This document shows, in pieces, positions 1 through 11,152 of a stretch of 64,000 bases of DNA. Location of the stretch: NCBI GenBank assembly GCA_963969365.1, contig OZ017762.1:1612001-1676000 (forward strand), written 5' to 3'. The stretch's first letter is position 1. Each line of letters opens with the position of its first letter. The translations under genes and the position numbers were made by a program. Source of the stretch: Asterochloris sp. CNOR1 (taxonomy: Eukaryota; Chlorophyta; Trebouxiophyceae; Trebouxiales; Trebouxiaceae). The notes under the pieces are model-generated. The model worked only from the letters and a program-made list of their open reading frames with translations, was not told where the DNA came from and made no database searches.

Positions 1-20
1 GGGGCATTGTATCGCATCTG

Positions 21-195
21 GCCTGCACGAGGAGAGGGCCCTGCTGATGTGCAGCCTTCACTCCAGTCTCAGCTGAGCAGATCAGCCCCATTGAGCGACC
101 TTGTGGACCCTGATCAAAGTCCTGAAGCTGCGTTTCCCGCCCACTGCTTGCAGGAGGGGAGTGGTTGCTGTTGTGTGGGCTGCTCCCGGCTTCAT
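21..195 (+). repeat. Two decayed copies of a CEP76 exon start in the preceding intron
   Basis: The true exon begins at 243 after cctgcag with gaggagagagccctgctg. Similar stretches occur at about 21-52 (gcctgcacgaggagagggcc) and 145-195 (tgcttgcaggaggggagtgg, then ttgtgtgggctgctcc). Each contains the acceptor and the first 30-50 bases of the exon but then loses the reading frame. Confidence 0.7.
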
Positions 196-242
196 TTCAG
201 CTTGCCGCTGCCCAGTGTTCACTGCCCTTCCCCTGCCTGCAG

Positions 243-2167
243 GAGGAGAGAGCCCTGCTGCTGTGTGGCCTGCTCCTGGGGTTTGGGCTGGATGCATGGG
301 TCTGCTGCGGCACGAGCGAGCGCGGCGGGCACATGTGGGTGCTGACACGGTCTGCCAGGAACAATGCAACCTTCTGGGAGCCTGTCACAGGTCAGTGTGC
401 CGTGTGTCAGGTCATGCCTGCTCCTAGACTGATAAAAGTTGGTCTGTGTGGGATGAAGGCAGCCTTTCAGGGCCTTTCGTCATGTGTATGTGGGTATGGC
501 AGCAGCAGGGCCGAGGATGTGCATGCCAACTGGTTGATGCCTCGGCTGCGCGCACAGCACTGCACCATGCCCATGCTCCATGCCTGCACAGCAACAGCTG
601 GCCCAAAGCATCTGGCTCCACCTCACGTGTGCCAGTGCCGATGCCTGGGCTCTGTGTTCAAGCCTCCAGGACCAGCCCTGAAGCCAATTGCTTTGCACGT
701 GTGGGTAGCTGGTGATGCATACCAAGAGGCATTACTTGTCTGTGTAAAATAATTTTTGTTAAGCCTGAACTTTCTGCAGGCCAGCGATGCGTTTTGTTAT
801 TGAAACTTCTGAACTTCTGCCTGCAGGGCAGTGATGCATTCTGTTGCTATAACCTCTGCACTTCTGCCTGCAGGGCAGCGATACAGCCCAGGGTCCCCTG
901 GCCAGCCCAAATCGTGCCAGTGCCGCCGCCTGGGCTCCGTGTTCCAGCACCGGCGCGTCCTGGCCAACTGCCAGCGTGACGACAGTGTACTATCAGTGTG
1001 CTACAATTTTGAGGACAGCTCCCTCTGGAAGGAGCTGACTGTACAATCGCAGGATGTGTGTGGGCCCCCCTGGGTCCGATTTGACCTTCAGGTGGGGTGA
1101 CCCAACATTCTGCAGGTGCAGGCTGTGGGCTGAAGAGTTGCAGGCAGTTTGTGAGGGCCACAATGCGACCATGACATCGGCTTGGTCTTGGGTGGTGACA
1201 ATCAGCATTCCCAGGTTGTGAGTAGCGTTGCAGAGTGTGGACATCTTTGGGGCTGAGCTGTATGTTGGGGAGGAACTCAACACATGGCTTTCAACTGCAG
1301 ATGCTCCCACTGGATATTCCTGTGGCCGAGCACAGGCTAGAGGCAGACCTTCGAAAGTCGCTGACCGAGCACCGAGCGGAGGTTCTGGGCATTCCAGCGA
1401 CGCAGTGGGACGAGGGACTGGCCTTCCTGCTCATGCCAGCCCTGGCCTCATACGAAGCTGAGGCTGTCACAGGGCAGCCGGCGGCTGGGACGGAGGACTT
1501 TCAGCAGAGCATCAAGCGCAGCACGCCGGCAGGGTCAACATTCAAGGGTGTGCCTCAGCACCACAGGTGCGGTTATCATGACGTGCTGCCCATTCTCTGG
1601 GGTGAGGCTGAGAGCTCTCACCCTCTCACTCAAGCAGCAAATGCAGCACGCCTGCAGACCACCGCTCAAGGTTGTGCCCCAGCACTACAAGTGCGTCCAG
1701 AGGGTGGTCAAAGCATCAATCGCAGTATGCTGGTTCCAACATCGAAGGGGCTGCCTGCGCTGCACCACAGCATCTTGAGGGGTTGCATTGACTTGATGAC
1801 AGGTACATGCCGGCAGCCATTGTTGCCAGAAGGGTCGCCCCAGCACCAAAGGTGTGCTTTAAGTCAAGAGCTGGGATTGCATGAAATGAAAGGGAGGCCT
1901 CCTATAGGTTGGCCTTGATCCTGCTGGTGGCTGACAGGACATAACTCTTGCAGGGCTTCCTTAACGACTGTCTCTCATTGCTGCAGGTCGCTAGCCCCGC
2001 AACGCATCCTGCAGGCAATGCTCCGGGAGCAGGCCATCAAGGATATGCTGGTCACTGATATATCAGATGCCACCTTTGCGTTGCGCGCGAAGATCATCCA
2101 ATTCCCAGAGGGCATAGCGTCAGTGTGGACAATGCTGGCAGTTCGTTGCAATCGTACCACATTGTAG
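243..2167 (+). CDS. CEP76: CEP76-like centrosomal/ciliary protein, 3' part
   Basis: C-terminal part of a CEP76 homologue; the 5' exons lie before the window. CEP76 is a centriole/ciliary transition-zone protein with C2 and transglutaminase-like domains. Exons I support: 243-390, 874-1091, 1301-1566 and 1987-2167, all with matching phases. Exon 1 reads GFGLDAWVCCGT and then TFWEPVTG, the transglutaminase-like core. Exon 2 has LGSVFQHRRVLANCQ. Exon 3 has WDEGLAFLLMPALASYE and TPAGSTFKGVP. Exon 4 ends in FPEGIASVWTML, like the CEP76 terminus; the stop is TAG at 2165-2167. The match to my memory of animal CEP76 is collinear over all four exons, so identity is firm, while exact splice sites are inferred. 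A CEP76 gene suggests that the alga makes, or descends from makers of, centrioles or flagella. Confidence 0.85.
621..668 (+). repeat. Decayed copy of an internal piece of the next CEP76 exon
   Basis: The stretch tgccagtgccgatgcctggg and its continuation encode CQCRCLGSVF. This matches CQCRRLGSVF in the true exon at about 914-945, roughly 295 bases downstream. The copy lies in the intron and has no acceptor immediately before it. Confidence 0.75.
770..880 (+). repeat. 48-bp tandem copies of an acceptor and exon start (CEP76)
   Basis: The string ctgcaggccagcgatgc occurs near 774, ctgcagggcagtgatgc near 821, and the true acceptor ctgcagggcagcgatac near 869. The spacing is about 48 bases. Three successive potential 3' splice sites therefore precede this exon. 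Confidence 0.75.
1655..1857 (+). repeat. Copies of a CEP76 exon end with its donor
   Basis: The true exon ends at 1566 with ttcaagggtgtgcctcagca and ccacag, then gtgcgg. Similar strings follow in the intron at about 1664-1695 (ctcaaggttgtgccccagca), about 1745-1775 (tcgaaggggctgcctgcgct), and about 1828-1857 (agggtcgccccagcaccaaa, then ggtgtg). They become less similar with distance. Confidence 0.65.
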
Positions 2168-2351
2168 TTTTCTTCCAGTGTTGAAGGCCTGGCGCCACCT
2201 TGTCTTCCCAAACAGGATAGCACCCCTCTCACTCAAGGCACAGTCAAGCGCTTGACTTCTGAGAAAGCATCAATATATGTCAATGTCCAGATCTGTGAAC
2301 TGCTCACACGTCACAGTAACAATGCTGAAACCCAAAACAATGTTGCATCTG

Positions 2352-5300
2352 TCAGAGAAGTGGTTTGAGAGGCTTAAGACCACCAGCATCCCACAGCTCT
2401 GCAGCTGTGGTGCTGCTGCTCTGCTTGTACACTGCCAGCTCCTCAGTGAATGCTGAGATCACCTGTTGAATGAGCTTGTGGGCATCCTGCCTACGAGCCT
2501 CTGACACCTGCAGGTGTTGTGGAACACTGTGATGCAGCATAAGGGCAGCATTCCAGGCCACATCAAGGGCCCTGCTACCTTGGTTGCAGGGCCGGCAGCA
2601 TGGCCAGGCAACAACAAATCGCCACAAGTTGCAAAGCACATGCAACGCACATGATGCACCTGCGCTGACCTGCTTGTGACAGCTACCTGCGCACCTCCTG
2701 GCTGTACATGCAACACATGCCCACCTTGAGCCGGTCATCACCAGGCAGCACCTCAAACAGCTGCTCAGCACGCTGGGAAATGGTTTGGATGCCCCTGTGC
2801 CGGATGCCCAGGCTCTCCTCATATTGCTTCACTGAAGCCTCCAGCAGAGCAACGGCAGAGGCCTCTTCCCCTGCATAGTGTGACTCACTGTTTGAAGACT
2901 GTCACGGCAACAGGAGTGGCATTGCCTTGCACAAGAAGGTGGTTGTGAGCTGGTGCTGGTAGTAGAACTGTAGGGTGCAGGAGCGCATGTCTTGTCGCTG
3001 CATTGCACAGCAGCTCGTGCAGCTCGTGTTGGGTCCTGCACTGACATGATGATGGCCAGCTGAGGATTTGTTCATGGCAACCATGGCTCTGCTGCACAGA
3101 GCTCATGGAGCAGTCAACTTATGTTCAAGAACCAAGAAGCTTCGGGCCATGCAGGGTCATGTCAGGCTTGCTGCATGTGTCAGTCATGCCTCATCTCAAT
3201 GAAAAGGCCTTTGTCACTGAACAATAAAGGAAGGAAGGTAGGAGGGGGAGGGGGGTTTGTCGCAGGTCCTGTACGAGCCACAGGGATACCTGTGCAGCAA
3301 ACGTGCCCAGATGGCACTTTCATCCCACCTCAGGAGGCTCACAGGTGCACTTCTAGCCCCAGACTTACCCCAGGTCGGGCCGACAAGTCTGGGCAGGGCG
3401 GGCTCACCGCAAGTCCTGTAGCGGGCAGCCACCAGAGAGAGGATGCGCAACATGCGGGCCCTCACTGTACTCGCGTCCTCTGCCCAGTCTGGCACTGCCT
3501 CCAGCACACCTCCCAGGGCCTCCAGCTCAGGCAGCAGGCCTGGACCAAAACAGGAGTCAACTTGGTGTAACATCAAGGGTTTGATATCAGCATCAGCATG
3601 GCCGCTCTGCAGCGCACTGGCACAAGCTCCAGGGGCTTCAGCTCAGGCAGCAGGCCTGCATCAAGGAACTAACACCTGTGAGAGTCAGGGGTTGAGATTA
3701 GTCTCAGCATGTCCGCTCCTGCAGCGCACTGGCACACGCCGCAAGGCCCTCAGCAGGGCATCTTGATTGCTTGCCTTCTATCAGGCAGGCACTGGCATGA
3801 CAGCTGACTGCGCAACCTCCATGACACTGCAGACCGCCCAGCCAGCCAGCAGCAAACCAGGAGCAAGCAAAATGCAGCTTTGACAGTCAGGGTTGGATTA
3901 GGGGCATCAGCATGTCCGTTCCTGCAGCGCACTGGGACCAGGTCCAGGGCTTGCAGCTGAGACAGCATGCCTGCAGCAAGACGGTTACATTGCGTCTGAC
4001 TATTCTTAGGCACTGACATGGCAGCTAACTTCAGATCCTCCGTAGCACCGCAGGTCGTTGAGTCAGGCAGCAGGCTTGCAACAGGGCGGTGAGCGGCGCT
4101 GAGCTGGGTCTGATCGGGGCACAGTTGGCCTGCAGATTCTCTGACACCACCCCCAGGGCTTCAGACTCAGGCAACAGGTCTGCAGCATGGCAGGGCTACA
4201 GCCTACACAACAAGGCCACATCAGGGCGGACAACTGGGTTGACCACATGACAGCTGCCTGCAGTGCTGTCACACACTGCAGTCTCGTCAGCCAGGCAGCA
4301 GTCCTACAACTGCAGAGCTGCACAGCAGGCAACCCTTTGCATAGTTTCTGCAATGATGTCCAACTTGCTGCTGTGTCATGCAGTGACTCCATCGCACAAG
4401 GACAGCCGCGAGGGCAGCGCAGCGCCGCTCATAGAAGCTGCTTTCGCGTCTCCAGACATGCCTGAGCACGAGGCGACAGCACCAGGAGACACAGCCCAGC
4501 TCTTGCCCCGTGCATGTTGCTGGTGCCTGTCAGGGCACAGACTTGGGGCTGCACTGACTCACTTGGGTGCTCAGTGCTGCCCACCCACTGCTCCTTCAGC
4601 GCCACCGCCTGCTCCAGCAGCCTCCGGGCTCGTGCCTTCTCCCCCATGGACCCCAGCGCCTGAATGGCACACAGCTGCCCCTGAGTTCCTCTTTTTGCGC
4701 CTCATCAACCTCAGCCAAGCTGGCGCTCAGGATGGCAACTGCATCGTCACCGATCCTTCCACATATCAGTGCGCAGTCCAATCGTGAAACAAAAGCATGG
4801 CTGCAAAGAAAGTGGTGACGGACATATTCCAAAATGAGGATCATTGACTCCTTTGTTCGCAAACATTGCCGCTGCCAAAAGCTTTCCCAAGCAGTCGCAG
4901 GTCACTGAGAAGCCGCAACATGTGCTGGGTGCGCCTCTGAGGGTTCACACCCTTTCGGTGAACCCGGACCCCAGGTAGTGAAGCATGTCAAGAGTATGCT
5001 GATTCAGTGCAAGGGTCAGCCTTTTGATGTGGGGAGCTCTGCCAGGGTCGCAGAAGCCAGCCACAGGCCTCACCAGCGTGCTGGCCACGTTTCTGAGGGC
5101 CCACACCCTCTCAGGGACAGGAGTGGCGGCCTCTCGCTCCGCCAGTCGGGCTGCAGCGGTCACAGCCTGGTCTGGCCACTCCTCTTCTAGGAGCTTGGCT
5201 GCCAAAGCTGCCTGCATGTCACCAAAGAGGCAGTTGCTCAGTGCAACAGCGTCTCTCTCAGGTTTCCTGTTGATGTCTGGCCGCTCCCCTGCAACAGCTT

Positions 5301-8300
5301 GGCAGCCAGGGCGGCCTGCACATGACGGAAACCTGAAGGGTCAATGAAGTGCGACGTGGAGGGTTGTCCAGTTTCAGAAGGATGCCACTCATGTGACCAT
5401 CCCTGCAGCGCTCTGTCAGCCCCAATCTGTCTGAACATTGTTGAGAGACACCTGTGGAGGTCCACCACATCCAGCAGCATTCCATGCATGCAACCGTCTC
5501 CTGTCTGTTCTGGTCAAGCTACAATGGGACACCTGCTGGTGCGCACAGCCTCGCTGACAGAGCTTCCTGCCTGCAAGAGCCAGCTGGCACCCCAGCTGAT
5601 CATGATGCCGGTGACTTCTGATTTAGACCGCTGACAGGCCCTAGCAGGGTCCCTCAGCACTGTGGATCCATTAGCTAGTGGTCCCTGTAAGCTGTCTCGA
5701 CAGTATTCGACACATTGAGCAAGCTGCACGCATAAGCCAAGCCTTGTGCTGAAACTCTGCAAGCATGAATACCTCCAAGGCTGCCTGTGCACTTCAAGGC
5801 TGTTGCCATCAATGGACATTGTTACTGGCTCAATGCAGCATGCTTCTGGAGATGCCAGGCACCCCCAGCCTGCACCAGGCAACAGTCGTCACCATGTGTG
5901 CTGACCTCTGCAAGCTTCTGCTGCTCCCTGCGCTGCCTCAGAGCCCCTGCCGACATGTTTCCCTCCACCATCTCCCCCATGAGCACTGCCACCGGATGGC
6001 GGGGCCCCAGCACAGCGGCAGCCAGACCCCCAGCGGGACCCAAGGAGTCCTGCGGGCAGGAGGACAGGGGAGTTTCTGAACCCCTAGGGCAAGGGCTGAC
6101 AGGCCTGCGGCAGCTTGACACTCGGCAGCCGTCAATACTCTAGCTGACAAGGACTGGGATAGCTGTCGTTTTTCTCATGAGGGCTCCTGTCACATGACAG
6201 GTGCCCAGCACTGACATGGCAGCCCTTGCTGGCCACAGTGGGTTTTGCGTTGATATCAGCGCATGAAGCAATCAAGGGGCCAACAAGCAGGACACAATCA
6301 GCCAGGCACTGCTGCTGCTGCCAGCCAGCTCACAACCCCCAGCAAGTATTGCAGCTCAGGGTGGGGTGTGGCAGAAGGGTGAGTGGCACTGTTTTGCTGG
6401 TGCCTTTTAACCCTGCCTGGCAGAAGCCAGGCATGTGCAGATGTAGGGACAAAAGAAGAGCAGCGACAGACAGGGGGGCTGTGCACTGACCATCACTGAC
6501 AAGACTGGGCTTGTCGAGGGGGCTAAGCCATTTGGGCACCATCGCAGGCCTCCCATCTGACTATCCCAGGGGGCAGGTTTAACCACAGGGAGCCCCCCAC
6601 CTTCTGGGCTGCCTTGTAAATTTGCCTCAGCTCCTGCCGGACGATCTCGATTGCGTCCTCGTACCAGGGAGAGGCCTCGATCTGCTTGGCTGGTCGCGTG
6701 GCATACATGTGGTCCAGGAAGTGGGCAAACGTCAGCACGGCACCAAAGTGCGGAGGAAGTGGGTCCTGAAGCCCCTCCTGGAGAGCCTGCAGGCGGGCAT
6801 ACAGTGGCTGCACCAGCAAGTCTGTTGGTGATAATCCAGAGAAGTAGTCTGAGAACTGGCCGCACGTCAGCACCCCTCATAGTGTGGGGATGGCGATTTC
6901 CCATGGAGTGCATGCAGATAGTGGTAGCATGGCAGACATTAGGCAATGCCTGGCAGTACAGATGCGCACTCCTGCATGTTGCCGCCCCCCACCTCCGCAT
7001 CCTCGTCCATCATGGGACGCAGCACATCCAGCGCGCCATGCCTGTTGCCGCCCTCTACACAGGCGACAGCGCGGTCCAGCAGGGCGCTGGCACACTGAGG
7101 ATGGTCATCCGGCAGTATGCCACGCTGTGTGCGCACCTGCAGGGCAGCCAAGTGGGAATCAGATTCAGAGCATGGGTGCAGCTCTGCAGGGTCCAAAGCC
7201 AGGAAGGACACAGCGACCTTGACAGGGTGCAGGCTTGCAGGGCGTTGAAAGGGCTGAAGCAGCACCTCATGCTGAGTGCAGACCTACAGGGCAGTGGGAC
7301 AGGAATGGGTTGAGAGCAGGGCTGCAGCTGTGCAGGGGAGGTGCTCTGAGGGGTAGCCTGCAGGCACGTGCCGAAGCCGAGTAGCAAGCTTTGGGATGGG
7401 CATCGCAGCCCTCTACTGTTTTCAGTCATGCAGCACGCCTCAACGTGTCTGGGGCCCTGCTACCTGGCCGCTGGACGACAGCTCAGCAGGGGGTGGTATG
7501 ACCTGTGTCAGGCATGCGCTGGTTCAGGCCAAAGACAGGAGCGCCTGTATCTTGATTGCAGCCAACCAAGCCGTTCAGGCATGCTAAGGTCCCTGCTGCT
7601 TGCTGGTGCTACATGCCTGTGCGAGCATCCCCGCTGGCCATGTTGCGTAAGTTGCATCAGCAGCACAACCTCTGCAGGCCCATGTGAGACGCAGCTTGAC
7701 TACCCACATAGGGCTATCTGGTCGAACACCTGGTCAACCTTCTGCATCCTTGGGACAGCTGCTGACCTCTGTCTCACCCTCCAACGAGGCTGGCCTGTTG
7801 ACGCTGAAGCTGCTCAGCAGGCCCTGCGTGATGGCAGCGGCTGCAGTGATGGCTCGTGCAGCTGCCAGGTGGTTCCAGTGCTGCAGCTCTGTGGCGGACA
7901 TCCGTGTGAGGGCACCCTGCAGCAGGCAGCGTGTTTCTGATCATGCCAGTGTGCTGCGTTACTGGACTTGTTGGCACAACTTGAGACAGGCAGCTGGTAA
8001 GCGGTCCACAGGCAAGCTGGGGGCTAAGAGGACATTCATATACAGTAAGGCTTGCTGCCAGCTGCAGCTTTCGGCCAGCCCGTGCACTCCTCGCAGACAC
8101 TTCGATACAGCAAAACCCCTGCTGCAAGGCCCAAAGCACCTCTTCAGTCACTGCTCGCAGCCACAGCGCCTGCTCATGTGTCACCTGCCCTGAGCAATCA
8201 GCCTTGCCCAGCGGCCCCAGAGCCTCGGCCCTACTCCTGCACTGTATGCGGACCTTGCTGTCTGCCATGCTCCTCCAGAAGTGCTGCCCACAGCCACAGC

Positions 8301-8630
8301 GCCTGCTCATGACTCACCAGCCCTCCGCAACCAGCCTCCCTCGCAACACTACAGATGACTGTTGCATGCGCCTGCATTAAGCTGACAGCCAAGCCATTTA
8401 CGGGGTTACCTCAAGAGCCGATGTGAGTCCGCACCTCTCCAGTCATTGCCTGCAGCCGCAGGGCCTGCTCATGCTGCGCCAGTCCCTCTCGAGCAGCCTC
8501 GCCCAGCACCCCAAGGGCTTCAGCCCGTGCTCCCTCTGGCTCGGCAAAGTTGGCAGTGGCATCCTTGCCCTGGCCTCCCAGCAGGGTGCCCATGTGGCAG
8601 GTCAGTGTCACGCGGGCCTCCCTAGGGAAC
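2352..8630 (-). CDS. Predicted helical-repeat (TPR-like) protein, exon cluster
   Basis: I do not recognise this gene. Several minus-strand exons encode TPR-like helical pairs. The best resolved is 8435-8630, with LTCHMGTLLGGQGKD and AEALGVLGEAAREGL and a gtgcgg donor. Others are near 7050-7160 (CASALLDRAVACVEGGN), 6523-6870 (PLYARLQALQEGLQDPL and HFLDHMYATRPAKQIE), 5930-6100 (GLAAAVLGPRHPVAVLMGE), 4945-5217 (AALAAKLLEEEWPDQAV), 4430-4780 (GEKARARRLLEQAVALKEQ), 3370-3539 (LLPELEALGGVLEAVPDWAE) and 2720-2830 (YEESLGIRHRGIQTISQRA). The last exon reads EARRQDAHKLIQQVISAF and ends at the TGA complementary to 2352-2354. Not all junctions are solved, and more than one gene could be present. The coiled-coil exons upstream at 9185-11152 may be its N-terminal part. 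Confidence 0.5.
3500..4180 (-). repeat. Series of decayed exon-start copies in the TPR-like gene
   Basis: The true exon starts at 3539 on the minus strand (sense cag, then gcctgctgcctgagctgg). Related strings lie upstream in sense at about 3625-3658, 3937-3975, 4055-4081 and 4150-4178; on the plus strand they read like cttcagctcaggcagcaggc. Two also retain cagcgcactgg next to them. Most are no longer open. Confidence 0.65.
8130..8320 (-). repeat. Decayed copy of the TPR exon end at 8435-8630
   Basis: The minus strand encodes AEALGPLGKADCSGQ and HEQALWLRAVTEE. These match AEALGVLGEAAREGL and HEQALRLQAMTGE of the true exon, including a gtgc donor-like site. A shorter third piece (catgagcaggcgctgtggct in sense) lies near 8300-8312. 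The copies are downstream of the true exon in the sense direction. Confidence 0.75.
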
Positions 8631-9184
8631 CTGCCAGCTGTCTGCGCCCCCTGCGGGGCAAGGTAGGGTCCTCTAAGTGCCTATGCTGGGGCTGTTTGGG
8701 CAAGTGAATTTACCCAGCCCTCCCTGAAGGGCTCCCTTGATGCATGTCAGGCAAATCTGCCAGCCATGTGCATTCATGTGCAGGGCAAGCTGTGACACAA
8801 TTTTGCGTGGCTGGACGAAACTTATCACAGCTTGAACATCTGACACTAGCACAGGCTGTGGCCAGATATGACGTTCAAGCTGCCTCCTGCATTCCTCAGC
8901 GCCCTTGACACAGCTGTCTGACACTACATAGAATGCCCTTGATCCGCATGATGCCCTGGCTGAACCATACATTCTGTGTCACTTGGCACAAACCACTCTG
9001 GCGGTCTGATGATGATGACATCCAGAACAGCACACATCCCATTTTGCAGGGTGGTATGCTCTGCAGCTTGTGTAGGCAAGGCTGTCCGCATGTTCCAGCT
9101 CACCTAGGCCCTGTCTTGCATTTCAAAGCTCAAAGTCTCTTGGGGCAGCCGGCTCTGCAGCCTGTGCAGGCACATCCAGCTCAC

Positions 9185-11152
9185 CTGAGGTGCAGCCTCC
9201 AGCTTGACCCAGGCGGTGACCCGCACTGCAAAGGTCTGCATCTGTTGTCGCAGGGCAGCCCGCTCTGCAGCCCGCGCAGCAAGCTCTGCCTGCTGGGCTG
9301 CCTCCTCCTCCCTCTGCTTCTGCAGCCTGGCCCGCTCAGCCTGCCTGCGGGCCTCCTCAGCCTGCCTGCGGCAAGCGACAGCTTACTCATCAGCCGGGGA
9401 CAGCTCTTGGGGCTCCTGCAGCCTGGCCTGCTCTGCTTCCCGGCGTCAGTGGGGCATGCCTGTCACACTATTTGGTGCAGGGCAACCCATCGGGCAACGC
9501 TTGGGGATGCAGGCAGGAATGCTGCTGGATTATCAGCCGGAAGCGGCTCAACCCCGCTCAAGAGAAGGAGAGAGCTGCTACTTGACCCAGAGGCTGCAAG
9601 GTTTTTGATCCAAGGCCCTATAAGCAGCAGGGCCCATACAGCTCTGATGGTGACACCATCTGCTGAGCCACTGCGGGACGCTGCTGCGCCTGCCCCTTCT
9701 CTGTGACAGGTTGCTCTGCCTGTGTGCGCGCAGCTAGCTCAGTGCTCCAAGAGGAGCAGCATCCGAAGCAGCCTGGTGCAGGGAGCGCTGTCAAGGTGTT
9801 GGCATTCAACCACCCAGCCAGTGCCTGGCCCTGCTGGATGTGACATTGGCGGACCTGAAATGGGAAGCGCTGTCAAGAATTGGCACTCCCCTGCTCTGCC
9901 CAGCCAATGCCTGGCACTGGTGGCTGCGGTGCTGGTTGGGTCAAAGCATGGTGCTGGTGGTTGATTGCTATGGTGGGTTGAGCACCCCAGCCCAATCACT
10001 GATGTCACTGATCACCAGCGCAAAACAACAGAACCCTGTCGGGTTGTGCAGTCACCTCCTCTGCTCAGCCAGCATCTGCCTCTGCTGCTCCCGCCGTTCC
10101 TCTATGACTTTCCGCTCAGCCTCTGTGCGTGCAGCCAGCTCAGCCTGAGCAGCAGCCTCCTGCTCCTCAAAGGCACGGCGCTCTGCATCCCTCAGCTTGC
10201 TCAGGCGCTCAGATTCTTTCTGTGCCTCTTCCTGCATGAAGCAAGATGATGTGTGCATTGAACTCAAGAGGGTGATGTCGCACATACAAAGGCGCGTCCT
10301 GCAGCTTACGCAGCGCCCCCATACCTGCCAATTAGGCTCTTGTTTACACTACAGGAATCTTGTGTCTGCACATGCTTGACTTGGCAGGGGCAATGGGAGC
10401 TGTGCTGGCTAAATCCACTCACGGCTCCGATGCAGACACAGCACCCCCAACTGCTGATTCAGCCCACATTGCGCTGCGCAGGTCTGCTGCATGCACTGCA
10501 CGGCGCTGTTCTGCAGCATTGGGGTTGCTGCTGCCACCAGCCGCTCTGCTGCAGGGAGCAAGCTCCCCTATATCTGTCTCAGGCGCTCTGCTGCCTGTCA
10601 AGACGGACTCACCGTCACATCGCTGCCTGTCACCAGCATCTGTGCTGCAGGGAGAGAGGCGCTTACCTGTGCCCTGATATGGTCCAGGCATCAGAAGATT
10701 GAGGTGAACCAGACAATCAGGAACAGTGAAAGCAATGCATACACTGCTGCTGTGTTGCAGGCTTGAAGGGCACTGCTGCCATCAAGGGCTGCATAGAGAG
10801 CTCACCTGTGCTCGCCTCTCCCGCTCTGCCTGCCGCCGCTCAGCCTCCTCCACTCTGAGCCTGGCAGTCTCCATCCTGCAGGGTAGCAGTAGCTGCGTCA
10901 GCCATGCATGCAGCAGGAGGGGTGGCCCTGCTGGCCACCATGCTGCCGGGGCAGCCAGCATCAGCATCCCCAGCCTTGCGAGGTCTGATCTCTCTCAAGG
11001 CAGCTCAGGCAAGAAAAACAATTGAAGACAGAGCCTGCATTGCCTCACCTTCGAGCTGCCTCCCGCTCTCTCTGCTGCGCCTGCAGCTGCTGCTGCTGCC
11101 GCTGCCGCGCCCACATCTCTGTGTCGCGCATCTGGCGCGCTCGCCTGCGCGC
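9185..11152 (-). CDS. Coiled-coil exons of an unidentified protein
   Basis: Four minus-strand exons have good splice borders and encode charged heptad-like helix: 11049-11152 (RDTEMWARQRQQQQLQAQQ), 10806-10875 (ARLRVEEAERRQAERERRA), 10056-10231 (KLRDAERRAFEEQEAAAQAE) and 9185-9365 (RLQKQREEEAAQQAELAAR, then FAVRVTAWVKLEAA). They are rich in E, R, Q and A. Candidate upstream exons lie near 12340-12480 (ADLDVEVSHALHLFYQRI) and 11880-12110 (MQAPPIPLRQNPV, then a hydrophobic stretch ALAFLVMIALQLGFLAG that could be a membrane helix). The cluster could be the N-terminal half of the TPR-like gene further along the same strand, or a separate gene. Function unknown. Confidence 0.5.

Noticed and set aside
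165-752. One continuous 195-residue ORF as a gene
   Set aside because: Only 243-390 matches CEP76; the rest is intron read-through.
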